DNA of 64,000 nt from Nakamurella leprariae (GTDB lineage Bacteria > Actinomycetota > Actinomycetes > Mycobacteriales > Nakamurellaceae): the NCBI RefSeq assembly GCF_016918035.1, contig NZ_JAERWK010000020.1, forward strand, positions 124,001 through 188,000, written 5' to 3'. Under the pieces are notes generated by a model that searched no databases, had not been told where the DNA came from, and saw only the letters and a list, made by a program, of their open reading frames with translations. Below are positions 23,977-32,712 of this stretch, piece after piece. Each line of letters begins with the position of its first letter. Within the stretch, counting starts at the first letter, position 1. The position numbers and the translations under genes were made by a program.

Positions 23977-24533
23977 CCGTTGGCCACCATCCGGTCCGGT
24001 TCGGAGAGCCGGCGCAGCAGCGCCGGCAGTGCGGTCATCAGCGTCATGAGCAGCCAGGCCAGCAGCAGCACGGCCGCGGTCAGCAGCAGCGCGTCGAGCA
24101 CCGGGCCGGTGGTCACCGCCGACCACCAGGACGGCGGGTCGAGCACCGCGGCGAGGACCCCGACCGCCACGCCGACCAGGTTGACCACGACGTGCCAGCC
24201 GGTGAGCGGGGACGCGGCGGCGCCGAAGCAGCCGCAGTCGGCGCCGGGGGTCCGGACGGCGAGTTGCCAGGCCACCACGGCCAGCGCGGCGTAGCAGCCG
24301 GCGAGCAGTACGGCCGGCCAGCGTCCGCCGGGCCCGAGCACGGCCACCGCGACGGCGATCTCGGCCAGCCCGACCAACCGCATCAGCGGCACCCGGGCCA
24401 GCACGGTCAGCCCGGGGATGTCGGCCCGGTCCAGCGCGTCGACGGCGGGCAGCGGTCGCAGCAGTTTGGCCAGCCCGGCACCGGCGAGCAGCACCGCACA
24501 GGCCGCCAGCACCCCGACCAGCGCGTCCGCCAT
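23973..24533 (-). CDS. mauE: MauE-like integral membrane protein
   Basis: A 186-residue DoxX-like membrane protein with four to five helices. The motif GADCGCFG before the third helix is the hallmark Cys pair of MauE, thought to work with MauD in disulfide handling. The ATG at 24533 is preferred because a promoter (24597-24624) would start transcription near 24590; an in-frame GTG at 24581 would leave almost no leader. It is the first gene of the tightly overlapped series MauE - MauD - unknown - light-chain-like, then MauF-like. Confidence 0.82.
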   Translation of the reverse strand: MADALVGVLAACAVLLAGAGLAKLLRPLPAVDALDRADIPGLTVLARVPLMRLVGLAEIAVAVAVLGPGGRWPAVLLAGCYAALAVVAWQLAVRTPGADCGCFGAAASPLTGWHVVVNLVGVAVGVLAAVLDPPSWWSAVTTGPVLDALLLTAAVLLLAWLLMTLMTALPALLRRLSEPDRMVANG

Positions 24534-24596
24534 GCCCACCGCCGTCTCATCATCGGGACCACTCGGCGCCCCGGCGACCACCGGTAGCAGGGTCTG

Positions 24597-24624
24597 ACTC
24601 TAGGTGTTGATCGCTGCCTGGCAA
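24597..24624 (-). promoter_or_regulatory. Sigma-70-like promoter of the mau-like operon
   Basis: On the minus strand TTGCCA and TAGAGT are separated by 16 bp, close to the housekeeping -35/-10 pattern. Predicted start of transcription is about 24590, just upstream of the MauE-like gene. The preceding gene (udgB) reads leftwards and ends at 24688, so this gap is the natural place for a promoter. Confidence 0.5.
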
Positions 24625-24687
24625 GGGATCTCGAGGACGAATCCACCGGACGTCGGTGACCCACCGTGGCCGCTCCGGCCCGGCGGC

Positions 24688-25425
24688 TCAGCCCGACAGC
24701 CCCGCCTCACGCCGGGCCTGCCCGAGCACGTCGTCCAGCATGGCCGGGGTGAGCCGTCCGGTGAAGGTGTTCTGCTGGCTGACGTGGTAGCTGCCCAGCA
24801 CCACCAGCGACCGCCCGTCGGGATGCCGCAGCGGCACCCGGGCGCCGTGTCCGAACGCCGGCCGCGGTCGCGGCACCGACCAGCCCTGCTCGGTGAGCGT
24901 CGACAGCAGCGCCTGCCAGCCGAACGCGCCCAGCACCACGGCCACCCGCACCGTGCCGGCCAGCAACTGGAGTTCGCGGGCCAGCCACGGCGCGCAGGTG
25001 CGCCGCTCGGCCGGCGTCGGCCGGTTGTCCGGCGGCGCGCAATGCACCGGGGCGGTGACCCGCGCGTCGGTCATGGTCAGCCCGTCAGCGGCGTGCACGG
25101 AGGTCGGCTGGGACGCCAGCCCGGCCCGGTGCAGCGCCGCGAACAGCACGTCCCCGCTGCGGTCGCCGGTGAACATCCGGCCCGTGCGGTTGCCGCCGTG
25201 GGCCGCCGGGGCCAGCCCGACCAGCAGGATCCGGGCGGCCGGGTCGCCGAACCCCGGGACCGGCCGGCTCCAGTACTCCTGATCGGCGAACGCCGCCCGC
25301 TTCACCGCCCCGACGCTGGTCCGCCAGGTGACCAGCCGCGGGCAGGCCGCGCAGTCGGCGACCAGGGCGTCGAGGGTGGGCAGGTCCACGGCGGTCGCTG
25401 CCAGGGCGGGATCGGTCGCCGTCAC
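24688..25425 (-). CDS. Family-5 uracil-DNA glycosylase (UdgB)
   Basis: A 245-residue Fe-S uracil-DNA glycosylase. Motif A is GLAPAAHGGNRTGRMFTGD and motif B is GSYHVSQQNTFTG, which separate family 5 (UdgB) from family 4. Four cysteines (CAACPRL, and the pair around APPDNRPTPAERR) fit the 4Fe-4S cluster. It removes uracil and deaminated purines from DNA, useful at high GC. The start GTG at 25425 overlaps the upstream stop (GTGA), so it is coupled to the YdeI-like gene. Confidence 0.93.
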   Translation of the reverse strand: MTATDPALAATAVDLPTLDALVADCAACPRLVTWRTSVGAVKRAAFADQEYWSRPVPGFGDPAARILLVGLAPAAHGGNRTGRMFTGDRSGDVLFAALHRAGLASQPTSVHAADGLTMTDARVTAPVHCAPPDNRPTPAERRTCAPWLARELQLLAGTVRVAVVLGAFGWQALLSTLTEQGWSVPRPRPAFGHGARVPLRHPDGRSLVVLGSYHVSQQNTFTGRLTPAMLDDVLGQARREAGLSG

Positions 25426-26003
25426 GGCGCCGCCGGCGGACGGCCGTGGGCCAGCCCGGCCACGATCCGCTGCAACCGGGCGGCCCGGACGGCCGGGGTG
25501 GTCGCGGTCATCAGCTGGTGCAGCAGCAGGTACCGATCCTGGCCGGACAGCGCCTCGAAGCGTTCCCCCGCGTCCGGTCGCGCCGCCAGCGCCGCGATCA
25601 GGTCCTCCGGCACCTGCGCCGACGCCGGCCCGGCGTAGGCGCGGTCCCAGCGGCCGTCGGCCTTGGCCCGCTCGATCTCGGTGTGCCCGCGCGGCCGCAT
25701 CCGGCCCTGCTCGATCAGGCCGGCGACGAACCCGACGTTGCGTTGCGACCACAGCGACCGCTTCCGACGGGGCGTGAACCGCTGCCGGTAGGTCTGGTCG
25801 TCCAGCCGCTTGGCCTGGCCGTCGATCCAGCCGCTGCACAACGCCTCCGGCAGCGCCTGCGCGTAGGTCAGCGAGGTGGGGACGGTGACGCCCTTCTTGG
25901 CCAGGGTCAGCCAGACGCCGTCCGAGTCGTCCTCGTGCCGGTTCAGCCAGGCCCGCCAGGCGGCGACGTCGGCCACGGTGAGCGGCTCCGGTTCGGTCGA
26001 CAC
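25422..26003 (-). CDS. YdeI/OmpD-associated family protein
   Basis: A 193-residue cytoplasmic protein of the YdeI/OmpD-associated type: AWLNRHEDDSDGVWLTLAKKG, then SGWIDGQAKRLDD and TPRRKRSLWSQRN are family-typical. The biochemical role is not established. The start is GTG 26003 and the gene overlaps udgB by 4 bp. It lies 12 bp downstream of the NIPSNAP gene on the same strand. Confidence 0.88.
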   Translation of the reverse strand: MSTEPEPLTVADVAAWRAWLNRHEDDSDGVWLTLAKKGVTVPTSLTYAQALPEALCSGWIDGQAKRLDDQTYRQRFTPRRKRSLWSQRNVGFVAGLIEQGRMRPRGHTEIERAKADGRWDRAYAGPASAQVPEDLIAALAARPDAGERFEALSGQDRYLLLHQLMTATTPAVRAARLQRIVAGLAHGRPPAAP

Positions 26004-26015
26004 CCGGTCACCCTG

Positions 26016-26348
26016 TCACGCGGGCAACGCCGGCACCGGGGAGAAGCCCGTGGGCGAGAGGAACTTGTTCTCCGCGGCCAGCAGCAGCCCCTGCTCGCTG
26101 ACCCCGTCGAAGTACTCGACCCAGGCCGGATCCCGATACAGCGCGTCCCGGCGGCGTTCCCGGTCGGCGTAGTCCTGGTAGGCCCACAGGTGCACCACCT
26201 GGAACAGCGGCCCGTCCTTGCTGCTGTACCAGCCCAGACAGGTGCCGAGGTACTGCTGCTGCAGGGCCCAGCCGTGGCGCTCGTAGAACGACAGGAAATC
26301 GTCCACCCGCCCCGGCTTGATCGTGTAGGTCCGCATCTCGACCAGCAC
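26016..26348 (-). CDS. NIPSNAP family protein
   Basis: A 110-residue ferredoxin-like (dimeric alpha-beta barrel) protein. MRTYTIKPGRVDDFLSFYE and the Trp/Tyr-rich middle are typical of NIPSNAP. The GTG at 26348 follows AGGAGA; the ATG at 26336 is an alternative. Family members bind or act on small ligands, but no definite activity is known. Probably cotranscribed with the YdeI-like and udgB genes. Confidence 0.87.
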   Translation of the reverse strand: MLVEMRTYTIKPGRVDDFLSFYERHGWALQQQYLGTCLGWYSSKDGPLFQVVHLWAYQDYADRERRRDALYRDPAWVEYFDGVSEQGLLLAAENKFLSPTGFSPVPALPA

Positions 26349-26443
26349 CGTGTTCTCCTGTCCGCCCGGGACGCCGTCGTCGCCGCAGCGGCACCAGGGT
26401 GCCGGAGCGCCCCGGCAGCCGTCGCGCCGGGGTCGCGCCGGGG

Positions 26444-27370
26444 TCAGGTGGCGGCCAGCACCGGAGTGGACCCGTGCTCGCCGCGACGGACCAGCGCCAC
26501 CCCGGCCACCACCAGCGCCGCCCCGACCAGCTGGACCGGCAGCGGTCGCTCACCCAGCAGCACCCAGGCCAGGGCCACCGCGAACAGGACCTCGGACAGG
26601 GCCAGGAACGACGCCGTCCGGTCCCCCAGCAGCCGTACCGACACCGCACTCAACCCGTAGGCCAGCGCGGTCGGTACCACGCCGACCACCAGCACCGGCA
26701 GCACCCAGGACACCGCGGTGCCGAGCAGCGTCACGTCGACCAGGGGTGCCCGCAGCGGCAGGATCCCGACCGCGGCGACGATCGCGATGATGACCAGACC
26801 CAGCGCCATGCCGGTGCCGGCCAACGCGACCGCCGGCAGCCGGGACGGCCGGGCGGTGAACAGGAAGTACGCGGCGTTGCCGATCGCAGCCCCGAAGGCG
26901 AGCAACAGGCCGATCGGGTCGAGCCGCAGATCACCGGCGAGATCGAGGACCAGGGCCAGCCCGACCGTGGCCACCACCGCCCCGAGGACAGTGGTGCGGC
27001 TCGGCGTGCGGCGGAAGCGCAGCCAGGTCCAGCCGAGCAGGAGCAGCGGGCCGGTGTACTCGACCAGCAGCGCCACCGCCACGGGCAGCCGAGTCAGCGA
27101 GGCGTAGTAGAGCGTCGCCGCGGCGGCCACCCCGAGCGCCCCGAAGCCGACGACGACCCGCCACTCGGCCAGGACCAGACGCCACCGGCCCCGCAGCGCG
27201 AGCGCGGTCGGGACCGTGAGCAGCAGCACGCCGAGCCCGAGCCGGGCCAGGATGGCCGCGCCGGGCGTCCACCCGGCGTCCAGCAGTGGCTTCACCACCG
27301 GCCCGCTGGTGGCGAAGGCCAGGGCGGCCACCAATCCGATGACCACGCCGCCCTGCGACCCGTTGCGCAC
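26444..27370 (-). CDS. EamA/DMT family transporter
   Basis: A 308-residue protein with about ten membrane helices in two homologous halves, as in EamA drug/metabolite exporters. The first half includes FATSGPVVKPLLDAGW, the second ends with LSEVLFAVALAWVLLGERP and VGAALVVAGVALVRRGE, the usual DMT closing motif. GTG 27370 is chosen because GAGGGAG lies 5-6 nt upstream. Substrate is unknown. It is divergent from the manganese transporter operon. Confidence 0.9.
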   Translation of the reverse strand: MRNGSQGGVVIGLVAALAFATSGPVVKPLLDAGWTPGAAILARLGLGVLLLTVPTALALRGRWRLVLAEWRVVVGFGALGVAAAATLYYASLTRLPVAVALLVEYTGPLLLLGWTWLRFRRTPSRTTVLGAVVATVGLALVLDLAGDLRLDPIGLLLAFGAAIGNAAYFLFTARPSRLPAVALAGTGMALGLVIIAIVAAVGILPLRAPLVDVTLLGTAVSWVLPVLVVGVVPTALAYGLSAVSVRLLGDRTASFLALSEVLFAVALAWVLLGERPLPVQLVGAALVVAGVALVRRGEHGSTPVLAAT

Positions 27371-27492
27371 CGCCACTCCCTCACCCGATCCCGACCCGGA
27401 GCCGCCCGACCCTACGACCTGTCGCCGACACCAGCCGTCCGTGTGACCCAGGTCCCCTTGGTCCAGCCGGGTGCTGCCCCTACCATTCGACG

Positions 27493-28494
27493 ATGACCGA
27501 CTTCGGAGCGCCGAACTCACGGGTGCGGCGCGTCGAACAGCGACTCGCGCTGATCACCCTGGCGCTGGTCGTGGCGGTGCTCACCGGCTGCGCCGCGCCC
27601 GCCCCGACGCCGGCCACCCGGGCCGACGGCACCCCCGTCCCGGTCGTGCTGACCACGTTCACCGTGCTGGCCGACATGGCCCGCGAGGTCGCCGGCGACC
27701 ACCTGCAGGTCGAGTCGATCACCAAGGCCGGCGCCGAGATCCACGGCTACGAGGTCACCCCCGGGGACATCCGCCGGGCCGCCCACGCCTCGCTCATCCT
27801 GGACAACGGACTCGGTCTGGAGGCCTGGTTCGAGCGGTTCGTGGCCGAGCTGGACGTGCCGCACGTGGTGGTCAGCGACGGCATCACGCCCATCCCGATC
27901 GGCGAGGACGCGTACGCGGGCCGGATGAACCCGCACGCGTGGATGTCGCCGTTGAACGCGCAGATCTACGTGGACAACATCGCCCGCGCATTCGCCGAGC
28001 TCGACCCGCTGCACGCCGCCGACTACGCGGCGAACGCGGCCGCGTACCGGGCCGAGCTGCAGCAGGTGGCCGACAGCATGCTGGACCGGCTGGCCGCGTT
28101 GCCCCAGCACGAGCGGGCCCTGGTCACCTGCGAGGGCGCCTTCCCGTACCTGGCCCGGGACGCCGGGCTGACCGAGGCGTTCATCTGGGCGGTGAACGCC
28201 GACCGGCAGGGCTCCCCCGCCCAGATGGCCCGCACCACCGAGTTCGTCCGCGAGCGCCAGGTGCCCGCGGTGTTCTGCGAGTCCACCGTCTCGGCCGACT
28301 CGATGCTGGAGATCGCCCGCGACACCGGCGCCCGGTTCGGCGGCGTGCTGTACGTGGACTCGCTCTCCGCGGCCGAGGGCCCCGTCCCGACCTTCCTCGA
28401 CCTGCTGCGTCACGACACCGACGTGATCGTCGCCGGCCTCACCGGCACACCCACCCCGACCCCGACCGGAGCCGACGATGCTGTTCAGGGCTGA
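27493..28494 (+). CDS. mntA: Manganese-type ABC substrate-binding lipoprotein
   Basis: A 333-residue cluster A-I metal-binding lipoprotein with lipobox LTGC. Metal ligands read His (AEIHGYE), His (MNPHAWMSP), Glu (VTCEGAFPYL) and Asp (LYVDSL). Glu at the third position is the Mn/Fe (PsaA/MntC) pattern; zinc-type ZnuA has His there. The end overlaps the ATPase gene by 17 bp. With the ATPase, permease and DtxR/MntR-like regulator that follow, it forms a manganese uptake operon. A Thr/Pro tail closes the protein. Confidence 0.92.
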   Translation: MTDFGAPNSRVRRVEQRLALITLALVVAVLTGCAAPAPTPATRADGTPVPVVLTTFTVLADMAREVAGDHLQVESITKAGAEIHGYEVTPGDIRRAAHASLILDNGLGLEAWFERFVAELDVPHVVVSDGITPIPIGEDAYAGRMNPHAWMSPLNAQIYVDNIARAFAELDPLHAADYAANAAAYRAELQQVADSMLDRLAALPQHERALVTCEGAFPYLARDAGLTEAFIWAVNADRQGSPAQMARTTEFVRERQVPAVFCESTVSADSMLEIARDTGARFGGVLYVDSLSAAEGPVPTFLDLLRHDTDVIVAGLTGTPTPTPTGADDAVQG

Positions 28495-29317
28495 CGCCGG
28501 TCCGCGCCCGGCCGTAGGAGATCCTGGCGACACCGATCCACCGCCCGCCGTGTTGGTCGAGGACGTCACCGTCCACTACGGCGCCGTGCATGCCCTGGAC
28601 CGGGCCAGCCTGACCCTGGCGCCCGGGCGGGTGTGCGGACTGGTCGGGATGAACGGCTCGGGCAAGTCGACGCTGTTCAAGACGGTGATGGGGCTGGTCC
28701 GGCCGGACTCGGGCCGGGTGGAGATCGACGGGCTGTCGCCCCAGCAGGCCCGCCGTCGCGGCGTGGTCGGCTACGTCCCGCAGAGCGAGGACGTCGACTG
28801 GGCGTTCCCGGTCTCGGTGCGCGACGTGGTCATGATGGGCCGGTACGGCCGGCAGAACCTGGTGCGACGGGCCACCGCGGCCGACCGGGCCGCGGTCGAC
28901 GAGGCGCTGGAGCGGGTGGAGCTGACCGCGCTGGCCGACCGGCAGATCGGGGCCCTGTCCGGCGGGCAGCGCAAGCGGGCGTTCGTGGCCCGCGGCATCG
29001 CCCAGCAGGCCTCCGTACTGCTGCTCGACGAGCCGTTCGCCGGGGTGGACAAGCGCTCCGAGGCCACCATCAGCCGGCTGCTGCGCGAGTTGGCCGCCGA
29101 TCCCGACGCGCCACGCACCGTCCTGGTCTCCACCCACGACCTGCACGGCCTGCCGCAGCTGTGCGACGAGGCGGTGCTGCTCATGCGGAAGGTGCTGATG
29201 CACGGACCGCCCGAGACGGTGCTGCGACCGGAGCCACTCGCGCTGGCCTTCGGACTCGACGTGCTCAGCGACCACCGCGGGCCCGACCCCGCCGACGACC
29301 GGGAGGACGGACGGTGA
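28478..29317 (+). CDS. mntB: Manganese ABC transporter ATPase
   Basis: A 279-residue ATPase of the metal (MntB/ZnuC) subgroup: Walker A GMNGSGKST, Q-loop VPQSEDVDWAFP, signature LSGGQRKRA, Walker B VLLLDEPFAGVD and switch His STHDLHG. The VDW-FP segment after the Q-loop is typical of Mn/Zn/Fe importers. The ATG follows GGAG with a 6-nt spacer inside the binding-protein gene. The stop overlaps the permease start by GTGA. Confidence 0.93.
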   Translation: MLFRADAGPRPAVGDPGDTDPPPAVLVEDVTVHYGAVHALDRASLTLAPGRVCGLVGMNGSGKSTLFKTVMGLVRPDSGRVEIDGLSPQQARRRGVVGYVPQSEDVDWAFPVSVRDVVMMGRYGRQNLVRRATAADRAAVDEALERVELTALADRQIGALSGGQRKRAFVARGIAQQASVLLLDEPFAGVDKRSEATISRLLRELAADPDAPRTVLVSTHDLHGLPQLCDEAVLLMRKVLMHGPPETVLRPEPLALAFGLDVLSDHRGPDPADDREDGR

Positions 29318-30222
29318 CCGTCTGGGAGTGGTTGGCCGAACCGTGGAGCTACGACTTCATGATCCGGGCCACCGTGACGACCGTGGTCGCGGCCGCACTG
29401 TGCGCGTTGCTGAGCTGTTGGCTGGTGCTCATCGGCTGGTCGCTGATGGGTGACGCGGTGTCGCACGCGGTGCTCCCCGGCGTGGTGCTGGCCTACGTGG
29501 TCGGCGCGCCGTTCGCGCTGGGGGCGTTGATCTTCGGGCTGATCGCGGTGACGTTGATCGGGGCGGTGCGCAGCACCAGCCGGGTCAAGGAGGACGCGGC
29601 CATCGGCATCGTGTTCACCACCCTGTTCGCGCTCGGGCTGGTCCTCATCTCGGTCACCCCGAGCCAGACCGACCTGAACCACATCCTGTTCGGCAACCTG
29701 CTCGGCGTCGGCGACGAGGACGTGCTGCAGGTCCTCGTCCTGGCCGTGCTGGCCGGGGCGATCCTGCTAGTCAAGCGGCGTGACCTCACGCTGTTCGCGT
29801 TCGACCCCACCCACGCGCACGCGATCGGGCTGTCCCCGCGGCGACTGTCCGCGCTGTTGCTCGGCCTGCTCGCGCTCACCTCGGTGGTCGCCCTGCAGGC
29901 GGTCGGCGTCGTCCTGGTGGTGGCCATGCTGATCATCCCGGGCGCCACCGCCTACTTGCTCACCGACCGGTTCGGCCGGATGCTGCTCATCTCGCCGATC
30001 ATCGCGGTGGCCTGCTCGGTCATCGGCATCGTGGCCAGCTTCTGGCTGGACGCGTCCTCCGGGGCCATGGTCGTGCTCACCCAGGGCATCGTCTACGCGC
30101 TGGTGCACCTGTTCGCGCCGCGCCGCGGGCTGATCAGCACCGCCTCGGCCCGGCGGCGCCGGACCCGGGCGACCGCGGCCGCCACAGCCGGGGTCGGGAC
30201 GGCGACCCAGCCTCTACGCTGA
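29314..30222 (+). CDS. mntC: Manganese ABC transporter permease
   Basis: A 302-residue ABC-3 type permease with eight or nine helices. LMGDAVSHAVLPGVVLAY is the conserved family segment, and HILFGNLLGV follows. The GTG at 29314 has GGAGG upstream and overlaps the ATPase stop. The C-terminal 35 residues are Arg/Ala-rich and cytoplasmic. It completes the Mn importer together with the two genes before it. Confidence 0.93.
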   Translation: MTVWEWLAEPWSYDFMIRATVTTVVAAALCALLSCWLVLIGWSLMGDAVSHAVLPGVVLAYVVGAPFALGALIFGLIAVTLIGAVRSTSRVKEDAAIGIVFTTLFALGLVLISVTPSQTDLNHILFGNLLGVGDEDVLQVLVLAVLAGAILLVKRRDLTLFAFDPTHAHAIGLSPRRLSALLLGLLALTSVVALQAVGVVLVVAMLIIPGATAYLLTDRFGRMLLISPIIAVACSVIGIVASFWLDASSGAMVVLTQGIVYALVHLFAPRRGLISTASARRRRTRATAAATAGVGTATQPLR

Positions 30223-30227
30223 GGGCC

Positions 30228-30932
30228 GTGCCCGATCGTTCCAGCCCGACCGTGCCGTCCCCGCAGACCACCGCCGCGCAGGACTACCTGAAGGTCATCT
30301 GGGGCCTGCAGGAGTGGAGCGACGAACCGGTCACCACCTCCGCGCTGGCCGCCAAGCTCGACCTCGCCGCCTCGACGGTGTCCGAGGGCGTGAAGAAGCT
30401 CGCCGCGCAGGGGTGGGTCACCCACCGCCGCTACGGATCCATTGAGCTCACTCCGACCGGGCGGCAGTACGCGGTGGCGTTCGTCCGCCGGCACCGGCTC
30501 ATCGAGACGTTCCTGGCCGACGTCCTGGGCTACGCCTGGGATGAGGTCCACGAGGAGGCCGAAGCCCTCGAGCACGCCGTGAGCGACACCTTCATCGACC
30601 GGTTGTCGCAGCGGCTGGGGCATCCGTCCCACGACCCGCACGGTGATCCGATCCCACGGCCGGACGGCACCCTGGATCCCATGCCGGCGGCGACGCTCCG
30701 GACGGTCGAGCTCGGCCGCGCTGTGCGGGTGGTCCGGGTCTCCGACAGCAACCCCGACCTGCTCCGCTACCTGACCGATCTGGGCGTCGAGCTCGGCCTG
30801 CGCCTGCAGGTGCAGCAGCGGGAGACCTTCGCCGGCACCCTCACCGTGCTGCTGGACGGCGGCGACCCGCGGCCGGTGATCATGGGCCTGCCGGTCGCGG
30901 ACGCGATCTTCGTGGTGCCAGAGACCGGCTGA
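30228..30932 (+). CDS. mntR: DtxR/MntR family metal-dependent regulator
   Basis: A 234-residue iron-dependent-repressor family protein. The winged helix (TTSALAAKLDLAASTVSEGVKKL) is followed by the dimerisation and metal domain (RHRLIETFLADVLGYAWDEVHEEAE...H and GHPSHDPHGDPIP) and a C-terminal SH3-like FeoA domain. The ligand helices contain the usual Glu, His and Glu residues. It starts 6 bp after the permease, so the importer and its likely repressor are one operon. Sensing of Mn rather than Fe is inferred from the transporter. Confidence 0.93.
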   Translation: MPDRSSPTVPSPQTTAAQDYLKVIWGLQEWSDEPVTTSALAAKLDLAASTVSEGVKKLAAQGWVTHRRYGSIELTPTGRQYAVAFVRRHRLIETFLADVLGYAWDEVHEEAEALEHAVSDTFIDRLSQRLGHPSHDPHGDPIPRPDGTLDPMPAATLRTVELGRAVRVVRVSDSNPDLLRYLTDLGVELGLRLQVQQRETFAGTLTVLLDGGDPRPVIMGLPVADAIFVVPETG

Positions 30933-30941
30933 GGGTGGCGC

Positions 30942-32492
30942 TCAGGCGGTGGTCGCGGGACGCCGGAGCGCGGGCCGCGGTTCCGGCCGCTCGTCCAGCA
31001 CCGGCTGCCCGTCGGCGCTGGCCACCGGCTCCCGCTCGGACGCCCGCGGCACCAGCAGCGCCAGCGCAGTGCCGACCAGCGCGACGACCGCGCCGATGAC
31101 GAAGGCGACGTGGAACGCTCCCGCGGTCGGCAGCTCGTCCCCGCCGACCGAACGGGACATGCCGGCGAGCAGCGCCCCGACCACCGCCGCGGCGGTGCTG
31201 GTGCCCAGCATCCGCATCAGCGAGTTCAGGCCGTTGGCCGCGGCCGTCTCCGACGACGGCACCGACCGCATGATGAGCGTCGGGATGGACGCGTAGCTGA
31301 CGCCGATGCCCAGGCCCATGAGCAGGTTGACCACCGCGATGCTGGCCACGGTGATCGGCACCGCGAGCGCCACCACGTACCCGAGGGCCACGATGCCGCA
31401 GCCGACGGCCAGCACCAGCCGCGGCCCGAAGAGTTTGATGAGCCGCCCGGACACCGGCGACATCGCCATCATCACCAGCCCGGCGGGCATCAGGATGAAG
31501 CTGGCCGCCAGCAGCGACAGTTCCAGGCCCACGCCGCTGGACCTCGGCAGCTCCAGCAGCTGCGGGAAGGCGACCTGCCCGGCGAACAGCGCGAACCCGG
31601 ACGCGATCGACGCGAGGTTGGTCATCAGCACCGGGCGGCGGGCCGCGACCCGCAGGTCGACCATCGGCTGGTCGCGGTGCAGCTGGTACCAACCCCACAC
31701 CAGCAGCACGGCCAGGCCGCCGACGGCGCAGGCCAGCGTGCGGACCGACAGCACGCCCCACGGTTGTGCCTGGCTCACGGCGAGCAGCACCGCGGTGAGC
31801 CCGATGGCCAGGCCGACGGCACCGAGCGTGTCGAACTTCGCGGCCGTGGCCACCCGGGTGGACGGCACCGCGAGCGTGATGAGCACGAAGGTGATCACGC
31901 CCAGCGCGGCGGCCGCCCAGAACAGCACGTGCCAGTCTGCGTGCTCGCTGATCACCGCGCTGATCGGCAGCCCGATCGCCCCACCCACCCCGAGGGTGGC
32001 GCTGACCAGCGCGATCGCCCCGGGCAACCGGTCCTTGGACAGGTGGTCGCGCAGGATGGCGATGCCCAGGGCGATGGTGCCGAGCGCGGCACCCTGCAGG
32101 CCGCGGCCGACGATCAGCCAACCGAGTCCGGTGGACAGCGCGCAGATGACCGAGCCGACCACCTGGACGGCCAGCAGGGTCAGCAGCACCCGCCGCTTGC
32201 CGTACATGTCTCCGAGCCGGCCGGCCACCGGGTTGACCACGGCGGCCACCACCAGCGTCACCGTGATGACCCAGGCCGTGTGGTCGCGCGGGGCGTCGAG
32301 CAGATCGGGCAACTGGGCCTGGATCGGGACGACCAGCGTCTGCATGAACGAGGCGCCCATCCCGCACATGGCCAGCACGGCGACGGCGAACCGGCCCATC
32401 GTGACCGACGGAGTGACCGACGGAGTGGTGGGCGGGGTGATCGACGGAGTGGTGGGCGGGGTGTCCTGCTCGGTCTGCCGTCCGACGGTCAC
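30942..32492 (-). CDS. MFS transporter, DHA2 (EmrB/QacA) type
   Basis: A 516-residue transporter with about 14 membrane helices. RLGDMYGKRRVL is the loop 2-3 MFS motif and LGVGGAIGLPI is the antiporter motif C. These suit a proton-coupled drug or metabolite exporter. Residues 10-31 are a Thr/Pro repeat encoded by a repeated GGAGTGRTGGGCGGGGTG-like DNA stretch, so translation may really start at the Met of MGRFAVAVL. An inverted repeat at 32571-32583 could be its operator. Convergent with mntR. Confidence 0.92.
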   Translation of the reverse strand: MTVGRQTEQDTPPTTPSITPPTTPSVTPSVTMGRFAVAVLAMCGMGASFMQTLVVPIQAQLPDLLDAPRDHTAWVITVTLVVAAVVNPVAGRLGDMYGKRRVLLTLLAVQVVGSVICALSTGLGWLIVGRGLQGAALGTIALGIAILRDHLSKDRLPGAIALVSATLGVGGAIGLPISAVISEHADWHVLFWAAAALGVITFVLITLAVPSTRVATAAKFDTLGAVGLAIGLTAVLLAVSQAQPWGVLSVRTLACAVGGLAVLLVWGWYQLHRDQPMVDLRVAARRPVLMTNLASIASGFALFAGQVAFPQLLELPRSSGVGLELSLLAASFILMPAGLVMMAMSPVSGRLIKLFGPRLVLAVGCGIVALGYVVALAVPITVASIAVVNLLMGLGIGVSYASIPTLIMRSVPSSETAAANGLNSLMRMLGTSTAAAVVGALLAGMSRSVGGDELPTAGAFHVAFVIGAVVALVGTALALLVPRASEREPVASADGQPVLDERPEPRPALRRPATTA

Positions 32493-32570
32493 ACCCGCAC
32501 CCTTCAGTCGAGTCCTGCGGCCCCGACGAGGCCGATCCGCGCCGACCCGGCGGGGCGCCGACGTGTGTCC

Positions 32571-32583
32571 TTACTCAGACTAA
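32571..32583. promoter_or_regulatory. Possible operator TTAnTCnGAnTAA
   Basis: TTACTCAGACTAA fits the symmetric pattern TTAnTCnGAnTAA and lies about 80 bp upstream of the MFS exporter start, in an unusually AT-rich spot. Such sites are common for TetR or MarR regulators of exporters. No cognate regulator gene is adjacent. Confidence 0.3.
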
Positions 32584-32654
32584 TTGCTTGCCCTCCACAT
32601 CGATTCCCGAAGTGGCCTGGGTCATGTCCGGATCGCCCGGATGGTGGAACGCGG

Positions 32655-32688
32655 ACGGCCGCCTTGCTCCGGGGAGCAGGACGGCCGT
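32655..32688 (-). terminator. Strong hairpin downstream of the SDR gene
   Basis: The two arms ACGGCCGCCTTGCTCC and GGAGCAGGACGGCCGT pair over 16 positions with one mismatch and one wobble pair, around a two-base GG gap. It lies 25 bp past the SDR stop (32713). It has no T-run, as is common for actinobacterial terminators. Confidence 0.65.
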
Positions 32689-32712
32689 CGCGGTGCCGCA
32701 GTGCGACTCCGG

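Noticed and set aside
27493-30932. Zinc (ZnuABC) importer with Zur-like regulator
   Set aside because: The third metal ligand is Glu in CEGAFPYL rather than His, there is no His-rich loop, and the regulator is DtxR/MntR type. Manganese fits better.
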